From contig DAIDKV010000184.1 of the NCBI GenBank assembly GCA_027449865.1, forward strand, positions 1-64,000: DNA of 64,000 bases. Reading direction: 5' to 3'. The translations under genes were made by a program, and so were the position numbers. The stretch is from Planctomycetales bacterium (GTDB lineage: Bacteria > Planctomycetota > Planctomycetia > Isosphaerales > Isosphaeraceae). Below, piece after piece: positions 9,001-16,457 of this stretch. Within the stretch, counting starts at the first letter, position 1. Every line of letters begins with the position of its first letter. The notes below the pieces were generated by a model. The model ran no database searches, was not told the DNA's origin, and was given only the letters and a program-made list of their open reading frames with translations.

Positions 9001-9274
9001 CGAGTATCTCTTCCACTGGCAGTCCCAGAGCACCACCTCGGCCGACTCTCCCACAGGGCGCCGCTATGTCGAGCACTCCCAACGGGGCTACACCATCCTG
9101 CTGTTCGGCCGTGAGCACAAGAACCGAAATGGCCTCGCCCAACCGTTCTTCTTCCTCGGACCGGCCCGATACGTCGACCACACCGGCAGCCGACCGATCA
9201 GCATCACATGGCGGTTGGAGTACGCGCTACCCTCGCGGCTATTCCGCACCCTGGCCCGTCTCGCGGTGGCGTGA
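6059..9274 (+). CDS. PLD-like / DEAH helicase / DUF3427 fusion protein
   Basis: This 1071-residue protein has three parts. The N-terminal third carries a phospholipase-D-type nuclease motif (RLHAKAYLF...YVGSANLSHPAL, about residues 240-270). The middle is a superfamily 2 helicase with Walker A ATGTGKT, a DEFHHAA motif II, LTATPERT motif III and QLGRGLRL motif VI. The C-terminal 250 residues (TTMYQDYAINEYLFHWQ, GYTILLFGREHKN) match DUF3427. Such proteins are widespread and common in defence-rich regions, which suggests cleavage or unwinding of foreign DNA. The GTG at 6059 is uncertain; an in-frame GTG at 6110 is also possible. It stands alone, bounded by family A repeats. Domain calls are firm, biological role inferred. 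Confidence 0.85.
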   Translation: MHGSLRLGSSILSGTTNVSRTPKDSTPHPLQPGLYEQVVDRLLECRLTELQGSPVQVDVEEFDAGDSHAVLADHLRSVVRESLEGLTGEDRLARQLELMNRILREIEAFDPESQRSLATPARRLLGIFPREPLGGRRPERPDTPLALGCLLAGTRLDPSLVSQIRKELASADRVDILCSFIKWSGIRILEEDLRAFTARPSTRLRVLTTSYLGATDLKAIDLLQSMPSTEVRVSYDTHRTRLHAKAYLFHRETGFGTAYVGSANLSHPALTEGLEWTIKLSQYESPYLWDRATATFQTYWEDGEFERYHATERSRLKRALEGERSFGSSGPEPFLFELRPYGFQQEILERLDAERKVQGRDRHLVVAATGTGKTMIAAFDYRRWARQTAPATGPLPRLLFVAHREELLKQSLQTFRAVLREPNFGELLVGGRSPDELDHLFVSIQSYNSRSLHELPADRYEYIVVDEFHHAAAPSYTRLLDHVRPRVLLGLTATPERTDGLDVLTHFGGHLSTQIRLPDAINRKLLSPFQYFAISDPVDLSGLRWQRGGYCLEELDRIYTGNDLRAALVIEKVRSIVLDPRKMRALGFCVSVSHAEYMAARFNQAGIPAEALSAQTDRVNRQTAQCRLGRCEVNVLFVVDLYNEGVDIPEIDTVLFLRPTESLTVFLQQLGRGLRLHEEKECLTVLDFVGQAHRSFRFDLRYRALLTDPSVPLKEQVEQGFTHLPAGCTILMERVARQHVLENIKRNLSQTRSSLIGTLRELAAALGRPPRLAEFLEWANMEPDELYRRKFSLSRLSVEAGLRESFQDAEEPRLTKGLRRVAHFADADLIHQLLILLDPGATSRSALRLDTRTERQLLMLELGLWTPSGLSLSPQEGLRQLDANPTLRDELRELLVYRLGCIDSVGPPLVLPFDCPLTLHAPYTRDEVLAALGRWTRTEQPDMREGVLHLPNLKADVFFVTLHKTEKDYSPTTMYQDYAINEYLFHWQSQSTTSADSPTGRRYVEHSQRGYTILLFGREHKNRNGLAQPFFFLGPARYVDHTGSRPISITWRLEYALPSRLFRTLARLAVA

Positions 9275-9284
9275 TGGCTCTGGC

Positions 9285-9480
9285 CGCGGCTTCGGTCGGT
9301 AGATCGCTGATCCACGAAGGCCCGGCCATCCCTCCGATCTCCTCCCCGATCCGCCCGGCTTCGGCCCCGGGCCGGCCCGGGGTGGGGAGGCCCGACCGAC
9401 CGCCGGGCTCATTAGAGCAGGTTGGACCGGCCGGAGAGGGCGCCCGGCGGTTGCCGACGTTCGCACCGTCCCCCTTTTCG
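9285..9480 (+). repeat. Intergenic repeat family A, diverged copy 4
   Basis: Between the convergent helicase gene and the next minus-strand gene lies a GC-rich stretch whose end (CCGGCCGGAGAGGGCG, then GCCGACGTTCGC) resembles the 3' part of copy 2 (CGGCCGGAAGGGCG, then GGCGACGTTCG). The 5' blocks are poorly kept and the CCCGGCGTGCGG block is missing, so this is a weaker call than copies 1-3. Confidence 0.35.
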
Positions 9481-9546
9481 GTTCTCCGGGCACGCTTGTT
9501 GAGATGCTCTCAGCGCCACGGCCCTGGGGGTGATCTGGGCTGATAT

Positions 9547-10794
9547 TCAGGCCAGTTTCCGGGCGAAATCCTCTCCAATCGTTTCCACCTCCTTGATGAG
9601 TGCCTCGTGCCATCGTTGCACCGTCTGCACGGGAACGCGGCTATCCCGATGATTCAGGACGGCGGCGCGGACATCCTCGCCCAGGATCGAGGACAGGTAG
9701 GAGTAGCGAAAGCCCTCGGTGTTCTCGATCGCCTGTCTGGTCGCGCCGGCCATGCTCGAGTCTGGATTGACATAGACGTAGTGAAATTCCACACGCTTGA
9801 ACCCCAGCGACCTGAAGGCCAGAAAGTTGATCAGCTTGTTCTTCGCCGCGTCGTTGCCCTCCGCGCGACGTGGACCACGCTGCGATCCTCCTGCCTCGCC
9901 GGCATCTCCCGGGGATTCCGGCTGGTGCCCGATCGTTAGCTCGATCACACAGACGGCGTGATTCTCGACGTGCTTTTCCCAGCCATCAGGCGGGTCCGTC
10001 ATGGCCTTACTGTCGCCCGCGCACTCATAGAGCAGAATGTCTATTTCATTACTCTGGAACGGCTTCTCGATAGTGACATGCGAGCCGCCTATCATGACGC
10101 CCGATTTGGCCATGGCGAACCAGAGGAGCGTCTCCTCAAGCAGCGTGCCAAAGTCTTTGGTACCGGGTTCGACACCCGTCGTGTAATTGCTCAGGATTTC
10201 ATAGCGCAGGTTAATCGGGAATGCGGAACCGCCGACCATCGGGCCGTAGAGATCTGGCTCGACGTAGACAGTCCTGGCCAGATAGGACCAGAGCAGCTCC
10301 TTGCGGGAAGAGCAGCATTCCTGCGTTTTTGAAGGCTCCACAAGGCCGCTGACGTCCCATTCTTCCCTGGCGTGCGCGAGGTTGTAGCGGAGCTTGTTCA
10401 CCACCGGGCAGAGATGTTTCTCAGTATCCGAGAGCGGCCCCGAGGCACGATCCAGCGGGCAGATAAAATAATCAGGATCGAGCAAGGACGCACCTCGCCG
10501 AGCTGGCGCGGCGAGGTGTGTTGTCCGCTCATACAGAGCAAGGATGGAGGATTCACTTTCCTTGCCCATCGGCAGAATGGCGGGGCGGACGAGGTCCTTT
10601 TCGCTGTTGAGAACGCCGCAGAACAGCCACCCCGTGAAGAACAGAAAGGATAGTTCCCTCAATCCCTCATAATCGCGGATAACTAGAGGAGTGCGCTTCC
10701 GAGAATTCGGCTTCGAACAGAAATGTTGCTCGACCAGCGCCCAACGCGCAAGATAGTCATCATCGTGATCGAATCGCAGCATTTGGTGTTCCAT
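9547..10794 (-). CDS. Unknown 415-residue protein, possible PD-(D/E)XK effector next to a Panacea antitoxin
   Basis: The preferred start is ATG at 10794 (MEHQMLRFDHDDDYL), 7 bases after the Panacea gene's stop; a longer frame upstream overlaps that gene and reads as shadow. I do not recognise the family. Residues 249-290 run NEIDILLYE, then VIELTIGH, so D252 and E285-x-T287 are arranged like the core of PD-(D/E)XK nucleases, with Thr where Lys is usual and a possible swapped Lys in AAKNKLINF (about 317-324). A helix at 135-145 (NKLRYNLAHAREEW) looks HEPN-like but lacks a clear RxxxxH motif. The tight pairing with an antitoxin-type gene suggests it is the toxin or effector. This is inference. 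Confidence 0.6.
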   Translation of the reverse strand: MEHQMLRFDHDDDYLARWALVEQHFCSKPNSRKRTPLVIRDYEGLRELSFLFFTGWLFCGVLNSEKDLVRPAILPMGKESESSILALYERTTHLAAPARRGASLLDPDYFICPLDRASGPLSDTEKHLCPVVNKLRYNLAHAREEWDVSGLVEPSKTQECCSSRKELLWSYLARTVYVEPDLYGPMVGGSAFPINLRYEILSNYTTGVEPGTKDFGTLLEETLLWFAMAKSGVMIGGSHVTIEKPFQSNEIDILLYECAGDSKAMTDPPDGWEKHVENHAVCVIELTIGHQPESPGDAGEAGGSQRGPRRAEGNDAAKNKLINFLAFRSLGFKRVEFHYVYVNPDSSMAGATRQAIENTEGFRYSYLSSILGEDVRAAVLNHRDSRVPVQTVQRWHEALIKEVETIGEDFARKLA

Positions 10795-10801
10795 CACCGA
10801 G

Positions 10802-11242
10802 TCAGAGCAGTGCCTGCCCGAAGGTTTTGTCGCGGAACCGCTCGCCGCCGTAGACGTGGTCCAGAAGTTCACGCAGCGGGCGGTTGCGCCAGCGTTCGCC
10901 CACCTGATCGAGCAGGGCGACGAATTCGGGATCGAGCTTTACCCCTTCCAGCCTGGTCTGATTGCCGGACCGGTAGCAGTAGGTCTCGCCCCGGTCCCAG
11001 GGTTTCTTGCTCTCCACGATCTCGATGCCGTCCATCCACTCGACGGCCTTCAGCATCTCCCGGGAGAACGGTCCATGGTTCCAGCGGTAATACTTGGCTT
11101 CCGTGTATGGGTGCCCGTGCCTCTCCGCCCACTCAAGATCGGCCAGATAGACCAACTTCAGGAGCCGCGTGCGGCCGTCGATCGGTCCCCACGCATCAAC
11201 GAGGTGCTCGATGGACTTGCACAGTTTTGGAGTAGTGTTCAT
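10802..11242 (-). CDS. Panacea-domain (DUF4065/SocA-like) antitoxin
   Basis: ATG at 11242 starts a 146-residue protein with the Panacea signature: a first helix (SIEHLVDAWG), TRLLKLVYLADLEWAERHG (about residues 20-40), then YTEAKYYRWNHGPFSREMLKAVEWMDG. Panacea is known as an antitoxin domain that occurs beside many unrelated toxins, and in phage-encoded and signalling proteins. Here it is the first gene of a two-gene unit whose second gene begins 7 bases later, the usual antitoxin-then-toxin order. A GGGGCG about 6 bases upstream may serve as ribosome binding site. An in-frame ATG at 11323 would add 27 residues but is less family-like. Confidence 0.8.
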   Translation of the reverse strand: MNTTPKLCKSIEHLVDAWGPIDGRTRLLKLVYLADLEWAERHGHPYTEAKYYRWNHGPFSREMLKAVEWMDGIEIVESKKPWDRGETYCYRSGNQTRLEGVKLDPEFVALLDQVGERWRNRPLRELLDHVYGGERFRDKTFGQALL

Positions 11243-12037
11243 TTTCAGCGCCCCACGCGACAAACTGCCGGCAGGTAAGCTCTCTCGAGCGTCAATCGAC
11301 AATTCTCTGTCGCAGACGAACATCTTCTGAACAAGTGTCAGGCAGGCCGACTAGGAAGACATTGGCGAATTCCAGATGCCGCGCAATTGTACCTTGCGCA
11401 GGAAAGCGCGTAACTAGCCAATTCCTCTATTACTATAGTATACGTACGTCCACTTCGTTTCCAGGGGCTCGTCTCAGATTCTGCGTTTTTTCGAACGCGA
11501 GCGGTGCAAGTGGCTGCAAAACAACAATTTGCGGTCACCGGATCCTAAGCCGAAGGTCCTAGGGAAGCGAACTGGGACACGAGGAGCGAGAACGGAACGG
11601 GGGGGGCGAAACAGTGACGGGGGGCAGGCCACCGGCGAGACTCCGATTCACTAGACCGTCCTCAGCCATCCGCCGTCCACCCGATCCCATCCCCTGCCCG
11701 CCCGATTCCGACCCGCGAGGCCGCCCGGGGCGATCGCGGATGGTCGGGCCCGATCGGGGCGGTCGACGGGGTTCGATGTCGCGGGTGGTAGGTGTCGCGA
11801 GCGTCGGGCAGGTAAACGGGGAGGCCGTTCGATTCCACGGGGATGGGAAAAGTCGCTGCTGCACAGGGCTTTCAGCGGACGGTTATAATGCGGGATAGAC
11901 AAGTCGGTCGGACTTTCCAGCCCAACCCGCTCAACCTGATCAGGCTGGGAAGCCCGACCGACCTGAACCCGAAACATGGAGGCGAGGGAGAAGATGGGTC
12001 GATCGTATCTGCGAGGACCGAGCCGAGGAATTCGCCG
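11243..12037. other. Intergenic region upstream of vapBC
   Basis: No convincing gene in this 795-bp stretch. Around 11420-11450 the DNA is AT-rich (ATTACTATAGTATACGTACG) and could hold promoters for the Panacea unit on the minus strand. 11698-11733 is a copy of repeat family B, listed separately. Open frames here are Pro/Arg-rich artefacts of GC-rich sequence. Confidence 0.4.
11698..11733 (+). repeat. Repeat family B, copy 1
   Basis: A 36-bp block starting CCGCCCGATTCCGACCCGCG matches 13545-13580 at 35 of 36 positions. Similarity continues more weakly to the right, where both copies have a GGGC-CGATC-type continuation. The two copies bracket vapBC and the decayed genes after it. Written as GRPRGSESGG, the antisense reading occurs at both sites. 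Confidence 0.6.
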
Positions 12038-12250
12038 ATGAACACCATCCCGGAATCGACGGCCATCCCCCCCGAGCTCATGGCGGAGCTTCAGGAACGC
12101 GCCGAGCGCGCGGCCCGGGGCCTCATCGATCCGGAGACCAGGCGGATCGCCCGAGAGCGAATGGACCGGATGCGCGAGGAGTTTCGTCGGCGGCACGGCG
12201 AGGTGAACCTGGCCGTCGACCTGATCCGCGAGGCCCGGGACGGCGCATGA
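12038..12250 (+). CDS. vapB: VapB-type antitoxin (probable)
   Basis: A 70-residue, highly charged protein starts at ATG 12038 with GAGGA 8 bases upstream. Its stop overlaps the start of the PIN-domain toxin gene by 4 bases (ATGA, 12247-12250), the usual layout of a type II toxin-antitoxin pair. The sequence is Arg/Glu-rich and helical (LMAELQERAERAARG, RRIARERMDRMREEFRRRHG) and carries no clear AbrB or RHH motif. The call as antitoxin rests mainly on position and charge. It would bind and neutralise VapC and probably repress the operon. Confidence 0.65.
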   Translation: MNTIPESTAIPPELMAELQERAERAARGLIDPETRRIARERMDRMREEFRRRHGEVNLAVDLIREARDGA

Positions 12251-12669
12251 GATACGTGCTGGATTCCTGCGTGGCCGTCAAGTGGTTCCTCGCCGAGCCT
12301 GATTCGACGACGGCCATCCGCATCCTGGATGAGGCCGACCGGCAAATCCATGAGCTGTTGGCCCCGGATGTTTTCCCCATCGAGGTTGCGCATGCGCTCT
12401 CTCGTGCCGAACGGCGCGGCCTGATCCGGCCGCCCGCCGGCCCCGAGCACCTGTCGGACCTCCTTGCCTCCTTGCCCACCCTGCATACGTCATTGATCCT
12501 GTTGCCGAGGGCCTACGAAATCTCCTCGCAGGCCCGCATCGGCGTGTATGACTGCCTCTATGTGGCGCTGGCCGAGCGTGAAGGTTGCGAGCTGCTGACG
12601 GCCGACGACCGCCTCGCCCGTGCGCTCCGACCGACGCATCCCTTCATCGTGCTGCTCGATTCGATCTGA
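12247..12669 (+). CDS. vapC: VapC-type PIN-domain ribonuclease toxin
   Basis: The 140-residue product has the PIN-domain acidic set: D7 in the first strand (MRYVLDSCVAVKWF), E43 in FPIEVAHALSRAER, D95 in the YDCLYVALAE segment, and D113-D114 in LLTADDRLARAL. Length and motif spacing are standard for VapC toxins, which cleave RNA with metal ions. It is translationally coupled to the antitoxin gene by an ATGA overlap. All key residues appear intact, in contrast to the decayed vapBC at 21.5 kb. It may help stabilise the surrounding accessory region. Confidence 0.88.
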   Translation: MRYVLDSCVAVKWFLAEPDSTTAIRILDEADRQIHELLAPDVFPIEVAHALSRAERRGLIRPPAGPEHLSDLLASLPTLHTSLILLPRAYEISSQARIGVYDCLYVALAEREGCELLTADDRLARALRPTHPFIVLLDSI

Positions 12670-12782
12670 AAGCGGGGGGACGAACGGGGACCAGGGGACA
12701 GGCGACAACGGTGGCGTCCGGAGTGTATCCGAGAATTCCGAGGGCCACCCGTATGCGTTAACATCCGGGCTGGGCGGAGCGG

Positions 12783-12980
12783 CTGGTTGCGGAGCGGGCC
12801 GCCACACCGGGCAAGACTCTTCCCCCAGCCATCTCACGGGAGATCCAGGTCTGCGGCCAGCGGATCGGCGAACTCTGGAACGAGTCGTTGCGATATCACG
12901 AGAACCAGGCTTACCCGCACGAAGTAACGAAGGTCCGCCTCGCCGAGGAATGGCTCCTGGTCAACCTGGAAACTCTCTGA
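12783..12980 (+). pseudogene. Probable 5'-truncated small gene without a standard start
   Basis: The frame opened after TAA at 12759-12761 and closed by TGA at 12978-12980 encodes a protein-like sequence including REIQVCGQRIGELWNESL and HEVTKVRLAEEWLLVNLETL. There is no ATG, GTG or TTG before this conserved-looking part; a CTG at 12783 preceded by a GGGCGGAG stretch is the only candidate. The stop lies 10 bases before the next ATG (12991), so the two probably formed one operon. I read it as a gene that lost its 5' end. The family is unknown to me. Confidence 0.4.
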
Positions 12981-12990
12981 GAGACCTCGC

Positions 12991-13543
12991 ATGCCGCGGA
13001 AAAAGATCGAGGTCCCATCGGCGATGACATCGGCAGGTGCCGGCCTGGTGCGGAAGCTGGCGGAAGAGTTGAATAGCAAGCGTGAATTCGGCCAGCCTCT
13101 GATCTATGAGCAGGAGTATCCGACCAGGAAGTCCCGCGTCACGGTGATCTGGGACGAGTGGGCCGACGCCTCCCTGGAGGAACGGTCCTCGGTCATCCTG
13201 CGCGCCTATGAACTGGCCGAAGGGAAAGAGGCTCGCGATCCGATCGCCCTTGCGAGCGGTCTGACCGTGCCGGAAGCGACCGCCGCCGGGATCTTGCCGT
13301 TCCGGATCATCTCCGGCTTGCGATCGTCCGATCCGATCCGGCCCGAGGAAGTGGAGGCCGCGATGACGGAACAGGGACGACGGGCCTCAACTCCGGTTCG
13401 CCACGAAGGAGGAGGCCGAGGCCTGTCGCAAGCAACTCTCCGAGCGACTGCCCGGCAGCGAGCCGATCTGGATCATCTGCTCCGATCTTCACGTTTACGA
13501 CCACCTGAGCCTGGCCGACCCTGCAAGCGCGGTCGTGGGGTAA
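12991..13543 (+). pseudogene. Frameshifted gene for an unknown conserved-looking protein
   Basis: The first frame (MPRKKIEVPSAMTSAGAG..., about 125 codons) reads as a normal soluble protein up to EEVEAAMTEQG near 13380. The sense then moves to the +1 frame, which encodes PQLRFATKEEAEACRKQL, then PIWIICSDLHVYDHLSLADP, and stops at TAA 13541-13543. The original frame beyond 13390 becomes Arg-rich and implausible. One base lost near 13367-13390, in a run of GGGACGACGGG, would explain this. It follows the truncated gene at 12783-12980 closely. A programmed frameshift is possible but less likely given the decay around it. Confidence 0.5.
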
Positions 13544-13544
13544 A

Positions 13545-13580
13545 CCGCCCGATTCCGACCCGCGAGGCCGTCCGGGGCGA
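13545..13580 (+). repeat. Repeat family B, copy 2
   Basis: Matches 11698-11733 in 35 of 36 bases, with one C/T difference at GGCCG[C/T]CCGG. It begins two bases after the stop of the frameshifted gene. Confidence 0.6.
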
Positions 13581-13750
13581 GCAGACGGACGGGCTGGACG
13601 GGCTCCGATCGACCCGACGCCGCCGGACCCTTTCCCGACCGAGGAGGACCCGGGCCCGACAGAGGGGCTGAAGCGGCCTCGGCTCCCGAACCCTCGCCGA
13701 AGCCCGAGGAGGCCAGGAAAGGCCCAACACCCCCCAGGGAGAGCGCCGAG

Positions 13751-13840
13751 ATGTACGCGGACATCACCCGGCGGATCACGGAACTCCAGCGCGAGCGGCG
13801 CGGATACCGGCAACGCATCCTCAAGTCCATCAACGGCTGA
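13751..13840 (+). pseudogene. Short C-terminal-like remnant
   Basis: ATG 13751 to TGA 13840 encodes 29 residues (MYADITRRITELQRERRGYR...). Upstream in the same frame lies a Pro/Glu/Ala-rich linker-like stretch from about 13620 without a start codon. It looks like the end of a lost larger protein. Between 13841 and 14016 I see nothing further. Confidence 0.3.
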
Positions 13841-14016
13841 CCGCCAGGTCAGGGCGTGGCTCACGTCATCCGGGCGCCGACGTCAGGCAGCAGGTCCACG
13901 CCGGGCGGGCGGATCGTTCTCGGGGAAGGAACGAGCTTCGAGGCACCTCATTTGCGGTCCACTGCGTCCGAGATCCAGCCTCGCTCGATCCCCTGCAAGA
14001 ACGAGGGCCACCCACC

Positions 14017-15456
14017 ATGCGAATCCGGCTCGTCCTGATGATCCTGGCAGGAACGGCCGCGGCAAACTCCCCGACCTCGGCCGCTGATCGGACCGTTTTC
14101 CTCTACGATAATGGTTCCCAGCAGGCGGCCCTGATTCACGACTACGCCAACTGCTGGGCCGAGTACGTGGATGGAGTGGATGGGTATCGGTTCGTTGAGA
14201 CGAATCGGTCGGAGGGAGTGGTCGAACTGATTGACCCCGGCCGCGACGTCGGCCTGAGGTTGCACGATCGTCGAGTCGAGATCCGGCTCCAGGGCGCGAA
14301 GACCTGGCAACCGTGGGGGGAAGGTCGATGGATCGAAAAAGGCGCGCTACCCCGGTCGATCCGGTTCCAGCCGACCGACTGGAAGATCCGGCTTGCCTAT
14401 TTCCTACCGACCGACCGCCAACCGCTGGATGATTACGAGCGTCGCGTCCGGGTCGTCATGGAGCTGGTCAACGACATCTATACCGCCGACTTCCAGGCGA
14501 AGGGGCTCCGGAGCGAGGGCCTCCCGTTCGAGGTCGATGGCCGGGGTCGGCCGGTGGTGCACCTGGTCCGCGGGTCGAAACCGGCCTCTTATTACAATTT
14601 CGCCCCTGAGTTCGACACCACCTTCCGGCATTTCGACAGGGTTGCCGAGGAGATGCCGGCCAGGATCGGATCACCGCGGCGGCACATGATCGTCGTCTTC
14701 CCCGAGACGTACGACGCGGGCCCGGCTCCGGTGGAATGGCGGGGCTCGGTGGGCGTCGGGACGCATTACTCGGCCGATGGTGGCCTGGCGGTGATGTCGG
14801 CCTGGATCCTCCGCGACGAGTTCTGCGCCCGCGACCTGGAAGGCCAGAAGCGCTACCTTCGCGACGCGACGCCGATCCCCGGCCGGACGGCGTTCGGAAC
14901 CGGCCGGGCGAACTCGCCGAGGTTCGAGTTCATCGAGGACGGATACGGGGCGACCGCGCACGAACTGGGGCACGCCCTCGGCCTCCCGCACGACAACAGG
15001 AGCCCGGATTTCCTCATGGGCCAGGGCTTCCGCCATCTAGGCGAGAACTACCGGACGCCCGAGGGTCGGAAGCGTCCGGTGGCCTTCTCGCCCGAGAACA
15101 CGCGCCTGCTCGCGGCCTCGCGATACCTGGTTCCGGGCGTCGACCGGACCGACAACATCCCGCCCGAGGCGAGGGTCCGCGTCGAATGGAGGCGCGGGCG
15201 TGCGCCCTCGGCGCTCGTCGCGATCCGGGCGTCCGACGACCGGGCCCTCCGCGCGGTCGTCCTCGTGGATACGGACCGCGACACGGTCGTCGGCGGGGCC
15301 GATCTGAAGGGCCGGAGCCAGTTGCTCACGCACCGGATTTCCCGCCGGTTGATCGTGGACCGGAACCAACCGCGACGCAACCTGTTCCGTCTTTTAGTGA
15401 TGGTCATCGACGGCGGCGGCAACATCGCCCGAATCGAGTCCACAACGCCGTGGTGA
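14017..15456 (+). CDS. Secreted metzincin-type zinc metalloprotease
   Basis: The 479-residue product starts with a signal peptide (MRIRLVLMILAGTAAANS). The zinc site HELGHALGLPHD spans residues 315-326: H315, H319 and H325 bind zinc, E316 is the catalytic base and G322 is the conserved turn of metzincins. A likely Met-turn follows (DFLMGQG, about 335). Upstream is a long N-terminal region of unknown fold, and downstream about 100 residues of beta-rich sequence (ALVAIRASDDRALRAVVL). Metzincins cut proteins outside the cytoplasm; substrate unknown. It stands alone with no clear operon partner. The zinc motif is decisive for the class. Confidence 0.85.
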   Translation: MRIRLVLMILAGTAAANSPTSAADRTVFLYDNGSQQAALIHDYANCWAEYVDGVDGYRFVETNRSEGVVELIDPGRDVGLRLHDRRVEIRLQGAKTWQPWGEGRWIEKGALPRSIRFQPTDWKIRLAYFLPTDRQPLDDYERRVRVVMELVNDIYTADFQAKGLRSEGLPFEVDGRGRPVVHLVRGSKPASYYNFAPEFDTTFRHFDRVAEEMPARIGSPRRHMIVVFPETYDAGPAPVEWRGSVGVGTHYSADGGLAVMSAWILRDEFCARDLEGQKRYLRDATPIPGRTAFGTGRANSPRFEFIEDGYGATAHELGHALGLPHDNRSPDFLMGQGFRHLGENYRTPEGRKRPVAFSPENTRLLAASRYLVPGVDRTDNIPPEARVRVEWRRGRAPSALVAIRASDDRALRAVVLVDTDRDTVVGGADLKGRSQLLTHRISRRLIVDRNQPRRNLFRLLVMVIDGGGNIARIESTTPW

Positions 15457-15659
15457 CTTGTACAGACGGATCGGCCCTCCCGCAAGACATGTTACCCATT
15501 TGCCTCATCGATCGCCGACGTGTTGCGTTTCTCCACCAGCCTTTGCTTTTTTCGCCGATTTTTTGACACACACTTCCTCCGAGGCGAAGATCGAATTCGC
15601 ACCACGTGACGTGCGATAGAAATTCCATCCGTCGATGACTTGCGACTCTGGAGGATCGG

Positions 15660-16391
15660 ATGAAGGTGTTGGCCAGGATCTGGGCGGTTGTGGCGATGGG
15701 GGCCTTGCTCGCGGAACAGGGGGCGGTCGGAGACACAATCACGACGTATTCCGACTCGTCGAGCTTCACGACCGCGATGGGCGTGCCGCTTTACGTCGAG
15801 GATTTCGGGAACTCGACGGCCTACCCGATCACCACCGGGATCCTCAATTCCCAGACGAACTTTACCCCGAAAAACGGGATCCACATCACGCCTGGCACGA
15901 TCCTGCCGGGCGTCACGTACTCGACGCCGATCGGAACAGGCAATTTCTTCAATATTGATGAGGGCCTCTACTTCACCGGAGCCTTCCTCGACAACAGCAG
16001 CCCCAGCACTTCCGGCAATTCGCACTCCGCCTTGACGGTGACCTTCGATAACGCGGTGAAGGGTTTTGGCTTCGACACCAGTGAATTCTTCATGGGGTCG
16101 AGTTTCCAGATCACGTTCCAGTTCGCTTCGGGGTCGAGTTCCACCCAAACCGTCGCCGTCATGTCCAATACTCCCCAGTTCGTCGGATTCATCAGTAGCG
16201 CAACCGATATTGTATCGGCATCGCTTTACGGAAATAACGATTTTCATTCTTTTGGTATCGACAATTTCACCTATTCTCAATCCGCGGCGGCGGTACCCGA
16301 GCCGTCCTCGATCGTCAGCGGGGGCCTGGCCTGTCTGATCGGGGCACTCGGGGCCTGGAGAGTCCGGCGCGGGCGGTCACGCGAGGATTGA
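15660..16391 (+). CDS. PEP-CTERM sorted extracellular protein
   Basis: The gene starts at ATG 15660 after GGAGG (15650-15654). The 243-residue product has an N-terminal signal peptide, a Ser/Thr/Gly/Phe-rich beta-type middle with low charge, and a C-terminal PEP-CTERM signal: AAVPEPSSIVSGG, a hydrophobic helix (LACLIGALGAW) and the basic tail RVRRGR. PEP-CTERM proteins are processed by exosortase and exported, often with exopolysaccharide. No exosortase gene is in the window. The region 15457-15659 upstream has a TTGACA at 15563-15568 but no clear -10 partner. A strong hairpin follows the stop codon. Confidence 0.9.
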   Translation: MKVLARIWAVVAMGALLAEQGAVGDTITTYSDSSSFTTAMGVPLYVEDFGNSTAYPITTGILNSQTNFTPKNGIHITPGTILPGVTYSTPIGTGNFFNIDEGLYFTGAFLDNSSPSTSGNSHSALTVTFDNAVKGFGFDTSEFFMGSSFQITFQFASGSSSTQTVAVMSNTPQFVGFISSATDIVSASLYGNNDFHSFGIDNFTYSQSAAAVPEPSSIVSGGLACLIGALGAWRVRRGRSRED

Positions 16392-16419
16392 TCGATTCCA
16401 ACCGGATGATTCGTCCGTT

Positions 16420-16457
16420 GATCGACCGGTCGTGAGCCGATTCACGGCCGGTCGATC
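16420..16457. terminator. Bidirectional hairpin between convergent genes
   Basis: Arms 16420-16435 (GATCGACCGGTCGTGA) and 16442-16457 pair over 16 positions with one mismatch around a 6-base loop. The hairpin lies between the stop of the PEP-CTERM gene and the stop of the minus-strand QW-repeat gene and includes the latter's stop codon. No T-run follows, as usual in GC-rich planctomycetes. Confidence 0.65.
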
